DNA of 64,000 nt, taken from NCBI RefSeq assembly GCF_905475345.1, contig NC_066586.1, forward strand, positions 14,025,900-14,089,899, written 5' to 3'. The translations under genes were made by a program, and so were the position numbers. Below are positions 1 to 10,429 of this stretch, one piece after another. How positions within the stretch are numbered: the stretch's first letter is position 1; the number at the start of each line of letters is the position of its first letter. The notes beneath the pieces are model-generated. The model ran no database searches. It saw only the letters and a program-made list of their open reading frames with translations, and was not told the origin of the DNA. This DNA comes from Vespula vulgaris. Lineage: Eukaryota; Arthropoda; Insecta; Hymenoptera; Vespidae.

Positions 1-435
1 TATAGGTGGATCGCGAAGATCCGAATGCTCTTTCTCTTTCTATCTCTTTCTATTTATCTCTCTCTCTCTTTCTCTATAATTCTCTCTCTCTTTCTATCTC
101 TTTTCTTCTCCCTCTCTCTCTCCCTCTCTATTTCTATAATTCTCTTTTTCTCTCACTCTCACTTCGTTCGTTTTCGTCGCGTCGCTAAAAAAAAAAAGGA
201 AAAAGGAAAAGGTAAAAAAGGCGTCGAAATCGAAAGGGTCCAGCGGGTCGCGAGACTCCGAAGACAAGAGACATCGTCTCTTCCCTTTCTCGAAGAAACG
301 TTTGGATTTTGTCGGTGCACTTTTCGACGAAAGTGCCGTGCCATTAATAGTCCGACCGAAAGTGAACGGGAGACGTTTTTACGTGATTGCATCACGAGCT
401 CTATAAACTCTTTCTATCTCTCTTTCTTATTTGCT

Positions 436-480
<45 letters not shown>

Positions 481-740
481 CTCTCTCACTTTTCTTATCA
501 TCGTTGATAATTCATCGAAACTATTAAATCGTACATTTAAATATCGAACGTTAAATAATCTAAGAAACTTATTATAATTTTATATTGAACCAGAATAGTC
601 TTTAATTATTTTAAGAAGCATTTTCTCTCTCTCTTTTCCTTTCTATCTTCGATCTGTCGTCGTCGATAATTTAACGAGATCGAAAAGTCATCGAAATTGT
701 TTCTTGACTTCTCTATTTGTAACTGTTTAATAATGTAGCA
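1..740. repeat. Pyrimidine-rich leader region with CT array
   Basis: The plus strand is mostly C/T from 40 to 170 and again from 405 to 490, with an almost pure CT array at about 443-474. A short mixed-sequence block (about 190-400) separates them, and an AT-rich stretch follows from 500. The open frames here (for example 25-507) are Ser/Leu/Phe chains produced by the repeat. No exon is visible. Confidence 0.85.
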
Positions 741-1268
741 AAAGATGGACGATCTTATGCAGAAGCTCATTTTTCCAATAATTTCATTCGAATGTTTTCA
801 ATCTCGCTCATTCGCTTTCTCTCATCATCTTCTTCCCTTTTCTCTTCTGAAACATGGAACATTGTTTCACATCGACGCGGTAGGCAATCACATAAATAAC
901 TCAAGAACCAAAATCGGACGGTGGCGAGTAAATCGCGCGATTTCACATTCACGGTCTGCAGGGAAAACACGCGAGGGGTTGAGAAACTCTCTTTCTCTCT
1001 CACTTTCTCTTCAAAAAAAAAAAAAAAAAAAGACAAAAGAAAAAACCAGAAGAAAAGAAAAAAGTAAGGAAAAGAAAAAGAGAGCAAAGAAAGAAAATAG
1101 AGTTAAAAAAAAAAAGAGAAAAGAAAAAGAAAGCACTCGGGAGAAGGAGTCGCGGTAATCCCGTCAAACCATATTGAAAGTCGTGGGTCCGAGGATTAGA
1201 GACCGATGGTGGGAGATAGAAGATCGGAAAAGAAGCGAAGAGCAAAGGAAAATGGAATAAGAGAGGAA

Positions 1269-1272
<4 letters not shown>
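741..1272. other. Mixed sequence then A/G-rich tract, no gene seen
   Basis: Unique sequence runs to about 980. A long purine tract (AAAGA/GAAAA type) follows at about 1014-1145. Frames through the tract read as Lys/Glu/Arg or, on the other strand, Phe/Leu/Ser chains, so they are not credible proteins. Confidence 0.6.

Positions 1273-1328
<56 letters not shown>
1273..1328. repeat. (GA)n microsatellite
   Basis: Uninterrupted GA dinucleotides apart from one GAAAGA interruption near the middle. One of more than twenty GA/CT arrays in this window. Confidence 0.97.
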
Positions 1329-1599
1329 CCTGCGAGATTCACTCCCTACGAGGTAAAAAGAAAAATAGGTTTATACGAAGCGAGCCACCAGAGAGTAAGG
1401 AGAACTTGAGTTATCGGTACTCGTTAGATATTCCTTTTTATGTGTTCTAAGCAATAAACGAAAGAAGAGGTGAAAGTGCTTACGAAAAGGACACCACTAA
1501 GATGGACAAGGATGTACTACGTAGATAGGGACATATATGTATGTAGGTGACGAAGAAATAAGGAAAGAAGAACGAAGAAGAAAGAAAGAAAGAGATGGA

Positions 1600-1815
1600 G
1601 ATTGGGAGGGCGAGTTTTTGCATGGGCCAGGCTCCCCCGGGGGTCATCACTCGCACTTCGGGGACAGGGCAGTGTCCAGTTGTCCCGGGCAAAGCGCGTC
1701 GTGTCCACCCCATCGCCTCCGCCATTCGATCCGTTCGGTCCCGGCCTGACAACTGATATTGCGTGATCTATGGCCCCGAGCATTGCACACTTGGGACAAA
1801 ACTGACCTGTTCGCC
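1600..1815. other. GC-rich island, candidate regulatory element
   Basis: An abrupt GC-rich block between purine repeats. It holds short palindromes such as CCCCCGGGGG (about 1635-1645) and two partly matching blocks with GTGTCC and TTGTCCCGGG near 1670-1690. Frames are open on both strands (1537-1749 plus, 1480-1783 minus) without a recognisable domain, which suggests composition and not coding. A non-coding exon or enhancer is equally possible. Confidence 0.35.
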
Positions 1816-2108
1816 CTCTTTCCCTTCCCTTTCCTATACCAGTCTACCGACTCGATCGTTCAACCCTCCAAACTGGACTCTACCGACGTTTCTCTCTTTC
1901 TCTTTTTCTTTTGCTTTTCTTCTTCTTCTTTTTCTTTTTTTTTTCCTTTTCTTTCCTCCTTTTTTTTCCACTATCGGCATCCTTCTTGCGCTAACTTTCC
2001 ACCCTAAACTCGAGCCTCGCGATCTCTTACCCTACGCGAGAAAATAAATATGTGTGTGTATATGTATTCTTTGTATATGTATCGGGATGAAAAGAGAGAC
2101 GTGTGCCG

Positions 2109-2113
<5 letters not shown>
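1816..2113. other. Pyrimidine-rich tract, no gene seen
   Basis: A long C/T-rich stretch at about 1890-1970 (TTTTTCTTTTCTTTCC type) sits between the GC-rich island and a GA array. I see no exon or conserved motif. Confidence 0.6.

Positions 2114-2168
<55 letters not shown>
2114..2168. repeat. (GA)n microsatellite
   Basis: About 55 bases of pure GA. It is directly followed by AAGCAAGCAACAAAG and a short mixed block containing the palindromic GGACAGTGTCC (about 2226-2236). Confidence 0.97.
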
Positions 2169-2171
<3 letters not shown>

Positions 2172-2239
2172 AGCAAGCAACAAAGTAATAGATGTCCTCG
2201 GACCCTTCGCCGCTCTGCCAGCCTAGGACAGTGTCCACT

Positions 2240-2830
2240 TCGTCAATAAAAAATCACAGCATAATAGAAAAAGAAGAGAACGTGAAGGAAGAAAGAGGTC
2301 GTCGAGGTCCAAGCTATGTCGGCCCCATGAGATATCTACCGAGCAACCCTTAAAAAAAAAAAGAAAGGAACTCTCTACCAGGTCCCTTTCAAATATTTAT
2401 AGACGCGATTTCACCATGCTGCGTTTTCGCTTTTCCTATGGTAGTTGTGTGAAAATGAAACGTATGCGGATTATTGTGAATCGTTTTAGCTTTCGTTTCG
2501 ACGAAATTGTCTATCCTAGTCTCTGGTCGATCCTTATCCCTACTCTTCTTTCTTTCTTCTTCTTCTTTTTTTTCTTTCTTTGATTTTTTCTTACGAAAAA
2601 AGACGAAAGAAGAAAAATATCTAACGAGTTTGAAAATATTGCGTAGGGATTATCGAGTTAAAAAAAATTCTGAAATATTTTTACCCTTATGTTCTATCAC
2701 TTGTATTCTTTCTTTTTTCTCTTCTTGCGAATCGAACGGCCAACGAAAAAGAAAAATGAAAAGAAAAAACGAAGTTCCTCGGCTTATCGATCAATTTGTA
2801 AAAGTCGCTTTGGTCTAATTGCAAGAGAAG
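2240..2830. other. AT-rich and pyrimidine tracts, no gene seen
   Basis: Mixed sequence with poly-A near 2352, C/T tracts at 2545-2590 and A/G tracts at 2590-2780. No plausible exon. Confidence 0.55.
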
Positions 2831-2960
2831 GCGAGATAGTCGGTGAGTCGACCAGGACAGGAATACCGTAACCGAGCTCACGATAATGTCAGCTGGTCAA
2901 TGAGGAAGTGGGTGGACGGTGTACCGTTGGGAGCCACAGATTACGATACATACATATGTT
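2831..2960. other. Small GC-rich island with a GTGAGT donor-like site
   Basis: Non-repetitive block with GTCGGTGAGTCGACC at about 2837-2851, a splice-donor-like sequence embedded in the palindrome GGTGAGTCGACC. No acceptor or protein-like frame goes with it. It may be regulatory. Confidence 0.25.
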
Positions 2961-3357
2961 ACACGCGATGTCACCGTCGAAATGAAAATAAGGTATACGT
3001 ATATATGTATCTATCTATGAAATTCCACTGGCAAACTATGAACTATCGATATGGGGAGAAAATCGAAAAAGTCCAACTTCTTTTCTCCCTGGAGTAAAAC
3101 TCGTTTCAACTTTGAGGACACCTTTCTTTTCTCTTTTTCTTTTTTTTTTACTCTTTCTCTGTTCATTCATTTGGAAAACCATTCGTCGTAAATATACGAT
3201 ACGATTTTTCTCACTTATTTCATACGTCTTCATTAATTTTGAACTGACTGAAATTTTAATCTCTATCGCATATTATGAAATATTGTAATGTTTTCTTTTT
3301 CTTTCTTTTTTTTTTGAATGAAAGACTATGACTAATTAACAAAAAAGAAAAAAAATA

Positions 3358-3397
<40 letters not shown>

Positions 3398-3700
3398 GTA
3401 ATCGGTAAAATTAGTGGGCAAATATATTCTCCTTGTTAAAAATAAAGTATATATACCAAACTTCCGTCGATCTTTTGCGTTTAGTATAGCGTTTAAATAG
3501 GTTTATTGAAATTTATTAATATTTTAATCCAACGATCCAGGAACCCATTGACTTTCTTACAACCGATGAAGTTTCGAAATAATTGACGTCACTGAAAAAT
3601 ATAGCTCGTACATTGCGGTCGTAAATAAATCAATGTGAACGTCATCGAAAAAAAAAACTAAGAGAGGGAGAGAGAGAGAGAGAGAGAGAAAGAGCCAAGG
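2961..3700. other. AT-rich DNA with (AAT)n array
   Basis: AT-rich with C/T tracts at 3115-3155 and 3295-3320. An (AAT)n microsatellite runs at about 3353-3397 (pure from 3368), and a short GA run at 3665-3692. No gene seen. Confidence 0.7.
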
Positions 3701-3709
3701 GATCGTTAG

Positions 3710-4080
3710 AGTAAAGTCGTGAACGAACTCGAGATAGAAGAAGGTAACGTTGAATTTTTCATGTCCGATAAGATCACGGTGGCACATTCTCATAAACGTC
3801 TTGACGAATTTAAAGGCCTAACTGGGAATGAGGCCGACGATGTCGATGGTTTCGCGCATCGACAATGCGCGTCGACACCTTATGGCACGCGCGTCTGCGT
3901 TTACGCGGCTGCCGAACATATGTAGTTATGGGGGTTACGGATGACAGGAAGCGCTTTAAGCCAGACTAAACTGCGCCTTAAACATGGAAATTTCCAGGCG
4001 TTCCACGAAATTCCCTTAAATCGTGCGCAGCACGACGGTATAAACGTCAGACATCGACGAATACCAAGAGCGAAGTTACG
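3710..4080. other. Island with paired NF-kappaB-like sites
   Basis: A non-repetitive block rich in GCGC/CGCG words. It contains a perfect palindromic GGAAATTTCC at 3986-3995, and 10 bases further on CGAAATTCCC at 4006-4015, which on the minus strand reads GGGAATTTCG. Both fit the Rel/Dorsal/Relish binding class as established in insects. The open frame at 3941-4543 runs through this block but continues into GAAC and GA repeats, so I do not call it coding. Confidence 0.35.
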
Positions 4081-4086
4081 GAATAA

Positions 4087-4149
4087 CGAACGAACGAACG
4101 AACGAAGGAAGGAAGGAAGGAAGGAAGAAACGAACGAAGGAACGAACGA
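4087..4149. repeat. (GAAC)n / (GAAG)n tetranucleotide array
   Basis: About five CGAA units pass into six GGAA units and then mixed GAAC/GAAG units. Read as coding this would be an artificial Asn-Glu-Arg-Thr / Lys-Glu-Gly-Arg pattern. Confidence 0.95.
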
Positions 4150-4447
4150 GGGCCCTTATATACCTTTGTATATGTATGTGCGTGTGGGTGTGTCATTAGC
4201 ATTCGTCGATACACCACGTTCCCTTTCGAATCGTACGGTGATCTTAAATTATAATTTCTCTTGGTTATATCCTTTCTACTTCTCCTCTTTCTCCTCCACC
4301 TCCACCTTTTCATCCTCATCCCCTTTTCTTATGCGATTAACGAACGGATATAAATTGCGAAAGCAAATAGAGATTACGGATCGACTTTCGGAAATGTCGT
4401 GGTTGTATGGAGTAAGCCCGAGTGTAGTATATTCAGAGACAGAAGAA

Positions 4448-4449
<2 letters not shown>
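4150..4449. other. Mixed sequence with CCTCCACCT-type tract, no gene seen
   Basis: Contains a short CTCCTC/CACCTC-rich stretch at about 4280-4325 and otherwise ordinary sequence leading to the GA array. Confidence 0.5.

Positions 4450-4521
<72 letters not shown>
4450..4521. repeat. (GA)n microsatellite, ~72 bp, among the longest here
   Basis: About 36 uninterrupted GA units. The neighbouring open frames (3941-4543, 4399-4653 and 4433-4618 minus) owe much of their length to it. Confidence 0.98.
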
Positions 4522-4524
<3 letters not shown>

Positions 4525-4559
4525 TTCTTATCTTCTTCGGTGAATCGTCAAATTCGCCG

Positions 4560-5300
4560 TAGGGAGTGTTACGAAGGAGCTTCCGTGCACGTGTCGTGGA
4601 CAATAGATAATCTTTCATCGCGATCCACTCTCCTCGATCTTATCAATTTTTAATCGAGCAAGAATAAATCGAACGCCGATTCTAACCGAATTGGATATGG
4701 CTGAGAGGAAGGGATACGTGTATGGTTAGGCGCTTTAGGCGACAAAATTTTTCTAGAATTTCGCGAGATTTCTTTGACAAAGTCGAGAGCCCTTACGATC
4801 GGTAGACGGAATTAGTTCGACAGTCGATACCGAAGCCGAAGTGGGGCTTACGGATCAGTACGGATCGAGTTCGTCGCTTTCTGCGGGAGAGATTTATATT
4901 CGACTAATCCCAGAGCAATACCATTCCGTGGTGGAGAATAGCTTGGGGTGGTAGGTAGCAAGTAGTAGGTACCTATGCGATGCTATGAGAAAAGAGGGGT
5001 GAACGGGGGAAGTAACGTAAGAGGAAGAGATCGGTTAATTGAAGTATTTCTTATCTAAAAACTGGTGATCCAGCAGAGCCGCGAGGTGGAAGACCTTTGA
5101 TCCGTTAAGGTCTGCTTGCTCGTGATTGCAGCGTTCTTGTCTTCTCTTATAATTGATATTGGACTAGTGGGTTGGGTGGTGTGTAAGTATCGGTGATGCT
5201 GATGGTGGTGGTGACGAGGCGAGCCTGGGTTGGGTGGTTGGGTGGTGCAGAGCTTCCTACTCGGACGAGTAGAGCCAGTCTGAGCTAAAGGATCCATCGT
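4560..5300. other. Non-repetitive island, no clear gene
   Basis: Mostly unique sequence with TGGTGG/GGTTGGG-rich patches at 5165-5245. A donor-like GTAAGT lies at about 5182. The minus-strand frame 5055-5312 has a His-rich stretch that comes from a GTGGTGATG patch. No domain recognised. Confidence 0.3.
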
Positions 5301-5389
5301 TAGATGCGCCAAAGAGAAGGAGAGAGAGAGAGATAGAGATAGAGAGAGATGGTCGAAGGAAGAGGATCGAGGACCGCTCGATGGTCATG

Positions 5390-5700
5390 GAAAGGCACGC
5401 TTGGAAGGGACGGCGGGAGCAGCAACCACCGGCAGCCCTAATCCCCGATGGCCCCGTCTTCGAGAATAGTTGGTAATCCAACGGGATAGTTGGAGATCAC
5501 CGAGTTACACCGGACACACTCGAGCGCCGAAGGAGGAGACTGCCAGACCCTTTATTGGCACCCGGTGCTAAGGTGGATATCCGAAGAGAGTTCAGACTTG
5601 GGAAACTCGCTAGTTGCACGTCCAAGGACCGTCGGAGTCGAATTTCGACGCGGACCGTTCATCGCTGGACGAGGAGTTGGTTGGTTAGGGGTGAGTCGAA
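5390..5700 (+). other. CpG-rich island, possible 5' non-coding exon
   Basis: GC- and CpG-rich non-repetitive block followed by GG|GTGAGTCG near 5688-5696, which matches a splice donor. Several frames are open through it, but none resembles a known family. A transcribed first exon or a promoter is possible; the evidence is only composition plus the donor-like site. Confidence 0.25.
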
Positions 5701-5703
5701 AGG

Positions 5704-5705
<2 letters not shown>

Positions 5706-5735
<30 letters not shown>
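5706..5735. repeat. (GA)n microsatellite
   Basis: About 15 GA units. It starts just after the GTGAGT-like site of the preceding island. Confidence 0.95.
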
Positions 5736-5738
<3 letters not shown>

Positions 5739-5802
5739 TGGATAAGACTACGACGAGATAGAGCAACGTAGTAGCATCAGGACTGGCTGGCTGACTGGTT
5801 AG

Positions 5803-5821
5803 CTAGCTAGCTAGCTAGCTA
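5803..5821. repeat. (GCTA)n short tandem repeat
   Basis: Five self-complementary GCTA/TAGC units. The same TAGC repeat recurs at about 58345-58363. Confidence 0.9.
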
Positions 5822-5933
5822 CGTTAGAGGGTCAAACTTACGGGAAGGCGGTAAACGCTTAATGTTCCAAGTCCAAGCTGAATCCAGGCTAAGGACTTAT
5901 CCTCGTATACTTAATGGGAAGGGTCTAAGGAGT

Positions 5934-5934
<1 letters not shown>

Positions 5935-5970
<36 letters not shown>
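5935..5970. repeat. (GA)n microsatellite
   Basis: Eighteen GA units between non-repetitive blocks. Confidence 0.97.
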
Positions 5971-5977
<7 letters not shown>

Positions 5978-5979
5978 GA

Positions 5980-6470
5980 GAGATATGCCGCTACGTTAAG
6001 ACGCGGAATGCTACAAAACGGATCAGTGCCTTGTATCTCGACGGCTATATCGTATGCTTCCCTAAAGAGGTATATCGTTAGATTCCAACGCAATCCGGTT
6101 GGCGTTCTTCGAGTCCTATGAAACATCGATCGGTTCCTCGTGAACGTAATTAGAAGCGAAAAAGGAAGGATATTATGGAATGGGACTTCTTTCCGCGATG
6201 ATACTTTCTAAAAGTCTACGAGTCTTCGATTATCATCGTGTATGCTTCAACGATGTCGATGTTTCCTATTCGCGGAACATAAGATATCTCTATGGTATGA
6301 CGGGGACGAGCAGGAAGCGAGAATTCCGTGTGCTCCGTGCGTGTCAGATATTCGAGTTGGACGACAGGGATACGCTTTTTCATTTTACACCGACGTATCC
6401 GGTGGGAAGCCTGAAAACACCTGATGGATCGAACACGCGAAGCTCTCTTCGCGTATGGAGGAGTGGAGAA
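5980..6470. other. Non-repetitive block, no recognised gene
   Basis: Mixed sequence with frames open on the plus strand (6180-6545 and 6242-6424) that end in a GGAT/GGAA repeat. No domain, no convincing splice sites. Confidence 0.3.
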
Positions 6471-6479
6471 AGGATGGAA

Positions 6480-6724
6480 GAAGGATGGATAGATGGATGG
6501 ATGGATGGATGGAAGGAAGAAGGAAGGAAGGTAGCTAAGAGATAGAAAGAGAGAACGAGATAAATAGAAAGAGAGAAAGAGAAGCTCGCAAAGTAGTGAG
6601 TAGGAGTAAGAGGAGTAGGAGGTAGGAAGAAGAAGGAAGAGAAGGAGAAGAAGAAGAAGAAAAAGAAAAAGAAGCAGAAGAAGAAGAAGAAGAAGAAGAA
6701 GAAGAAGAAGAAGAAGAAGAAGAG
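6480..6724. repeat. GGAT, GAGAAA and (GAA)n compound repeat
   Basis: GGAT/GGAA units at about 6480-6530 pass into A/G-rich sequence. This ends in a (GAA)n array, purest at 6675-6723. Confidence 0.93.
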
Positions 6725-6734
6725 TAGGAGAAAG

Positions 6735-7130
6735 AGACGGTCGACCGAGTCGAGTCCCGTATCGAAGGTAGAAACTTGGTTAATGCGTCGTATATTACCG
6801 TAATGGTGACTCTAAGTAGGAATTACATATGCGACGCACTCGTCGCGTACCTTCACGTCAGTATAAACGACATATTTCAAGAGGCCAGAACCCGGCGTAA
6901 GCTCATCGGCCTGGGCACGCTACGTGCCTCGCTCCCAGATAGTATAACAAATAGAGCACTGCCCGGCTCGATAATCGTGGAATTTGGAATTCAATATCTC
7001 CACCGGGACGCGTGTTCTGGGTAGTCAATTCGCGCTCCTTTGACGTTTACATCGTGATTCGATAAAAGCCAGACACGGCCATTCTTCGTCCATCGAGCGA
7101 TCATCGACACCAACGAGAGACGACTGTCTC
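6735..7130. other. GC-rich island with an 82-codon open frame
   Basis: Non-repetitive block. The plus-strand frame 6776-7024 is free of low-complexity bias, but it uses a non-ATG start, has no recognisable domain and lacks clear splice sites. A perfect 6-bp stem with 3-base loop (GGCACG / CGTGCC at 6914-6928) lies within it. A regulatory element is as likely as an exon. Confidence 0.25.
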
Positions 7131-7174
7131 TGCCTACTTTTCCATCTCCCCCGCCAATCCTTAAGTCGTAACGT

Positions 7175-7268
7175 GTCTCTATCTATCTCCTCTCTCTCTC
7201 TCTCTATCTCTCTCTCTCTGTCTCTCTCTCTCTCTCTCCCTCTCTCTTTCTCTGTCCTTCTATTTCAG
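7175..7268. repeat. CT-rich microsatellite region
   Basis: Interrupted CT array with GT and AT interruptions, ending in a TTTCAG acceptor-like word at about 7263-7268. The sequence after it (7269-7410) carries no protein-like frame that I can recognise. Confidence 0.85.
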
Positions 7269-7269
7269 G

Positions 7270-7810
7270 TTGCCTACTACCGGTCTCCGGACGCGATCGT
7301 ACCCGTACCGCGTATCGATAGCGACTAAACGTCGACGATCTTTTCGATCCTATAGACTTGAGACTACCGTCCTGTCGGCTCCTTTCGCTCGTCTTTCCGG
7401 TAGTCATGATCCTTTATCGCTCGGTGTATAACAATTTATATTATTTAAACGTATCATTTCTCGACCGACATATAATTCGTCGATAATATTAACTGATTTA
7501 CTTCATCGAAATGTTATTTCATTCGGGATTAAGTTTCGAAATCCTCGAGGTCTCCTCGGAACATTGCAACGATCGTTCATAAATTTTCTAGATCGTTCGT
7601 ATGGAATTAATATAACGAACAAATAATCGTATTATTCCGATTAAAAAAAAAAATAGAAAGAAAGAAAGAAAAGACGACGAGTTGGGAGATAGTAAAATTA
7701 ATATTCCACCATTTCCTTTTCGTAGATATAAAATATTCAAAGGCTGATAAAACGTGATAAAATGTTAGGACGATTTTCAAAGACACGTCGTTTCGTCTAT
7801 TATTCAACAA
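7270..7810. other. AT-rich sequence, no gene seen
   Basis: A short GC-rich part (7270-7400) is followed by AT-rich DNA with a poly-A/AAAG tract at 7644-7672. Confidence 0.5.
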
Positions 7811-7813
7811 TTT

Positions 7814-8314
7814 TTACGAAAGATCCAATCCCAGGACCCAGGACTGGTTTACTTTCGAGAAAGATAACTTCATCCATTGGGGGTATATACGTTCATGGTT
7901 CATAAAGTTATGCCGGTAGTCTTCGACGAGATCGAAAGAGCTTTTTAATCGACGACGCACTACCGCACACCGAACGCATGGGTCTCGCGGCATGAATTTT
8001 GAAGTGTATCTGATAGCAGCACGATGCCACTTAAATATTTGATGAAACATTTCGACCGCAATATGGACCTCACTCAGCTTCCACCACCCCCCTAACCCCA
8101 ATCCAACCTCCCCTTTGCTTCTCTCAAAAACGGTTCTGCTTCCCTCGATCGACGCAGCTAGCCGCACCAACGGCAGACCGCCATTACCTTGATACATAAC
8201 ATCGAATTTCTCTTTCTCTCTTTCTCTCTTCCTCCATCCTTTCGTATATTGATAGTGCGCTTGTACATTATTGATGCATGCGTTATATTTATAGACCGGT
8301 TTAAAGCTCACCAA
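7814..8314 (-). other. Longest open frame only lightly touched by repeats (166 codons), unrecognised
   Basis: This frame is mostly ordinary in amino-acid content except for a Lys/Arg/Glu patch made by the CTTTCTCT tract at about 8209-8232. No signal peptide, membrane segment or domain is visible. A Cys-x2-Cys (PCVRC) has no matching His pair at zinc-finger spacing. The DNA at 7840-8190 is a GC-richer island with a TGCCACTTAA word of NK-homeodomain type (about 8025). I regard the frame as a chance opening over a regulatory-type island. Confidence 0.12.
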
Positions 8315-8329
8315 TCATCTCGCTCACGT

Positions 8330-8955
8330 TCAGATTCGATCGATCGATATCTACCTACATTCTCTACGTGTTAAATACGTTGAAATGGGAACGGGGTGAG
8401 TTGTTTAATTTCAAAGATCTGACGCGGAGATTTAATTGGGGAATGGTTGGATCGTTGCTTTGTAAAAACGTCCAATTGTTTTCAATATATTAGAGAGAGA
8501 AAGAGAGAAAAGTATATATATATATATATATACACATATATATTGTATACATGTATACATTATATGACGTGTGTCGTGTAGATATCTATGAAGCCATGGA
8601 ACGTGTGGCAACCCCCATCTATCTCCTTCCTCTCCCCCCTCACCCACCCAGCCCTTTCGATTTCATCCACATGTCGAAATAAAGCTGATTTTTGTGTTCG
8701 TATATCGAAAGCTCCTGGACTCAGTCTCTTGTCGGATAAAAGAATCGAAGGGTGACTCGAAACGAAGGGTTCGTGTTCTCGGAAAGTGCTCGATACGTCC
8801 TAGCTATATTTTGAAATTAATCGCAAATTGAAGGAAGTCGATTAGATTATGGAAATATAGGTAGGTGATTGAGATTAGAATTCAGGATAACGAGGTAAAA
8901 CAGATTGTAAGAAAATAAAAAGAAAGAGGGGACTAATAAGAGATAGAGAATGATA
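8330..8955. other. AT-rich DNA with (TA)n and ACCC-rich patches
   Basis: A TATATA/TACACA tract at 8513-8545 and a CCCCTCACCCACCCAGCCC patch near 8635-8653. No gene seen. Confidence 0.5.
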
Positions 8956-9312
8956 TGAAGGAAAAATCGATTTCGATTTATCGATACTCGATTCAAATAT
9001 ATCGAATTCTCTTTTGATTCGATCGTTCGTATGTTAAAAAAATTTCTTTCATAGATTTTATCGTTTTATTGTAATAATTGTTATTTCCAAACACGTTGCC
9101 TGATCAGCTTTAATATCTTATGAGAAAATTCAATGAAGAGGAAATCGATTTATCGATTGTCAATTCGAATATATCGAATTCTATTTTGATTCGATCGTTT
9201 GCATGTTAAAAAATTTCTCCGGATAGATCTTATCGAGGGGTTTTTTTTCTCAAAATAATCATTATTTGCAACACGTTACGTGATTAGCTTGAAAATTCTG
9301 AGAGAAGATTTG
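8956..9312. repeat. Diverged tandem duplication, unit ~178 bp (two copies)
   Basis: Copy 1 begins at 8956 and copy 2 at 9134. Shared blocks appear in the same order in both: ATCGATTTATCGAT, ATATATCGAATTCT, TTTTGATTCGATCGTT, ATGTTAAAAAA, AATTTCT, ATAGAT, CTTATCG or TTTATCG, ACACGTT and GATTAGCTT/GATCAGCTT. Small indels separate them. It could be two monomers of a satellite or a local duplication. It lies just upstream of the foldback element at 9591. Confidence 0.8.
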
Positions 9313-9357
9313 AAATGCGTTTGACAGAGAGGATTCAATGAATCGTCACGAATAAAT

Positions 9358-9430
9358 GAAGAAAAAGAAGAAGAAAAAGAAGAAGAAGAAGAAGGAGGAG
9401 GAGGAGGAGGAGGAGGAGAGAAAGAGAGAC
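9358..9430. repeat. (GAA)n / (GGA)n compound microsatellite
   Basis: GAA-rich units pass into seven GGA units and then GA. Confidence 0.92.
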
Positions 9431-9590
9431 AAGTTATACGTATGCTCGAGACTCTTGAAAAGGACTACGAAGTTCCCTCGGCTTTTATTTACGAGCACGT
9501 TACACGCAATGTTAATTCGACAGATTTGACTGTAAATAATGACTGCAAATACATGACCCCCGTGTCACAGGACATACATATGTATATACG

Positions 9591-9989
9591 TATCGGGTGT
9601 CTCGTTTTAAACGATATGACTAACCAAATCTGATTGATTTTATAAAAAAATCTTTCAAATTAAAGTTATTAGATTTTAAAAGGGAAATGTAACATTTATT
9701 TATAGAAATGTATATTAATCGGTATAATAATCGGTGTTCATTGCTTTCGCATTGATATTCCCTACAATTTTTATTCAACTGAAGATATTGATTTCTATTA
9801 AAAAAAAAAAAAAATTTATGGTGACTTTCCTATCTCGAGAAGAGCCTCTTCCACGAAATAGCTGTAATAAATATTATATTTCTCGTACAAGACGTAACAA
9901 TTTTTATTCGAAACGTTTTCTTTTCTCTTTTATAAAATCAATAAGATCGTAGATATTCGATCGTATCGTTCAAGATGAAACACCCGGTA
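9591..9989. mobile_element. Foldback-type miniature transposon with long inverted arms
   Basis: The first bases at 9594-9620 match the reverse complement of 9960-9986 at 21 of 27 positions with no gap, and all six differences are transitions. The shared core is CGGGTGT and ACGATA. Two inner blocks also pair: 9633-9647 with 9928-9942 (15 of 15) and 9684-9705 with 9862-9882 (about 18 of 21). The arms are therefore about 110-125 bp with a ~155-bp centre. There is no transposase. The ends can be read as TA-flanked, as in Tc1/mariner-type elements, but that assignment is an inference. The small frame at 9734-9952 lies in the centre and right arm and is not credible. Confidence 0.75.
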
Positions 9990-9999
9990 TCACCTGCCG

Positions 10000-10420
10000 T
10001 ATACATAAAAGTCCGTCTTCGGTATAAAAGTCATGTAACTTTTAAAATTCTTTGTCAATATTATTTCGAATTGAAAAACTTTTCTCGATGGTGGTAGTTG
10101 CATTAGACACTGTTCTATAAAAATTTAAGTGATATGTATTTATCAGGACGATTTCCACGTACGATCGTCGAATTGGTAAGAATGTTTTTTCGAGGATATA
10201 GAAAGATTCGTGTATTCGCAGAAACGAGTGTGGCAGATGCTCGTCAATTCTGAGAGGGAAACCATGTATATTCGGTGGTTCCTCGCGGATCAGCCACGTC
10301 GTATCACGATCCGTCTGGTACGAGTGGTATTCCCCATATGGAACCCATAACATAACCGTTTGTCTCGCGTTTTTCTTCCATCACTAGCATTTCCCACTTC
10401 TTTCTATGTCCCTATCGAAC
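10000..10420. other. Mixed sequence, no recognised gene
   Basis: The minus-strand frame 10042-10353 (103 codons) has balanced composition but no recognisable motif and no clear splice sites. A TTCCCAC word near 10391 matches the Su(H) site class, which alone is weak. Confidence 0.2.
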
Positions 10421-10429
10421 GAGACCATA

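Noticed and set aside
3941..4543. 200-codon open frame, the longest in the window
   Set aside because: Length comes from the GAAC/GAAG array and the 72-bp GA array; no domain.
6914..6928. GGCACG-CTA-CGTGCC hairpin
   Set aside because: Stem is 6 bp with no extension; expected by chance in GC-rich DNA.
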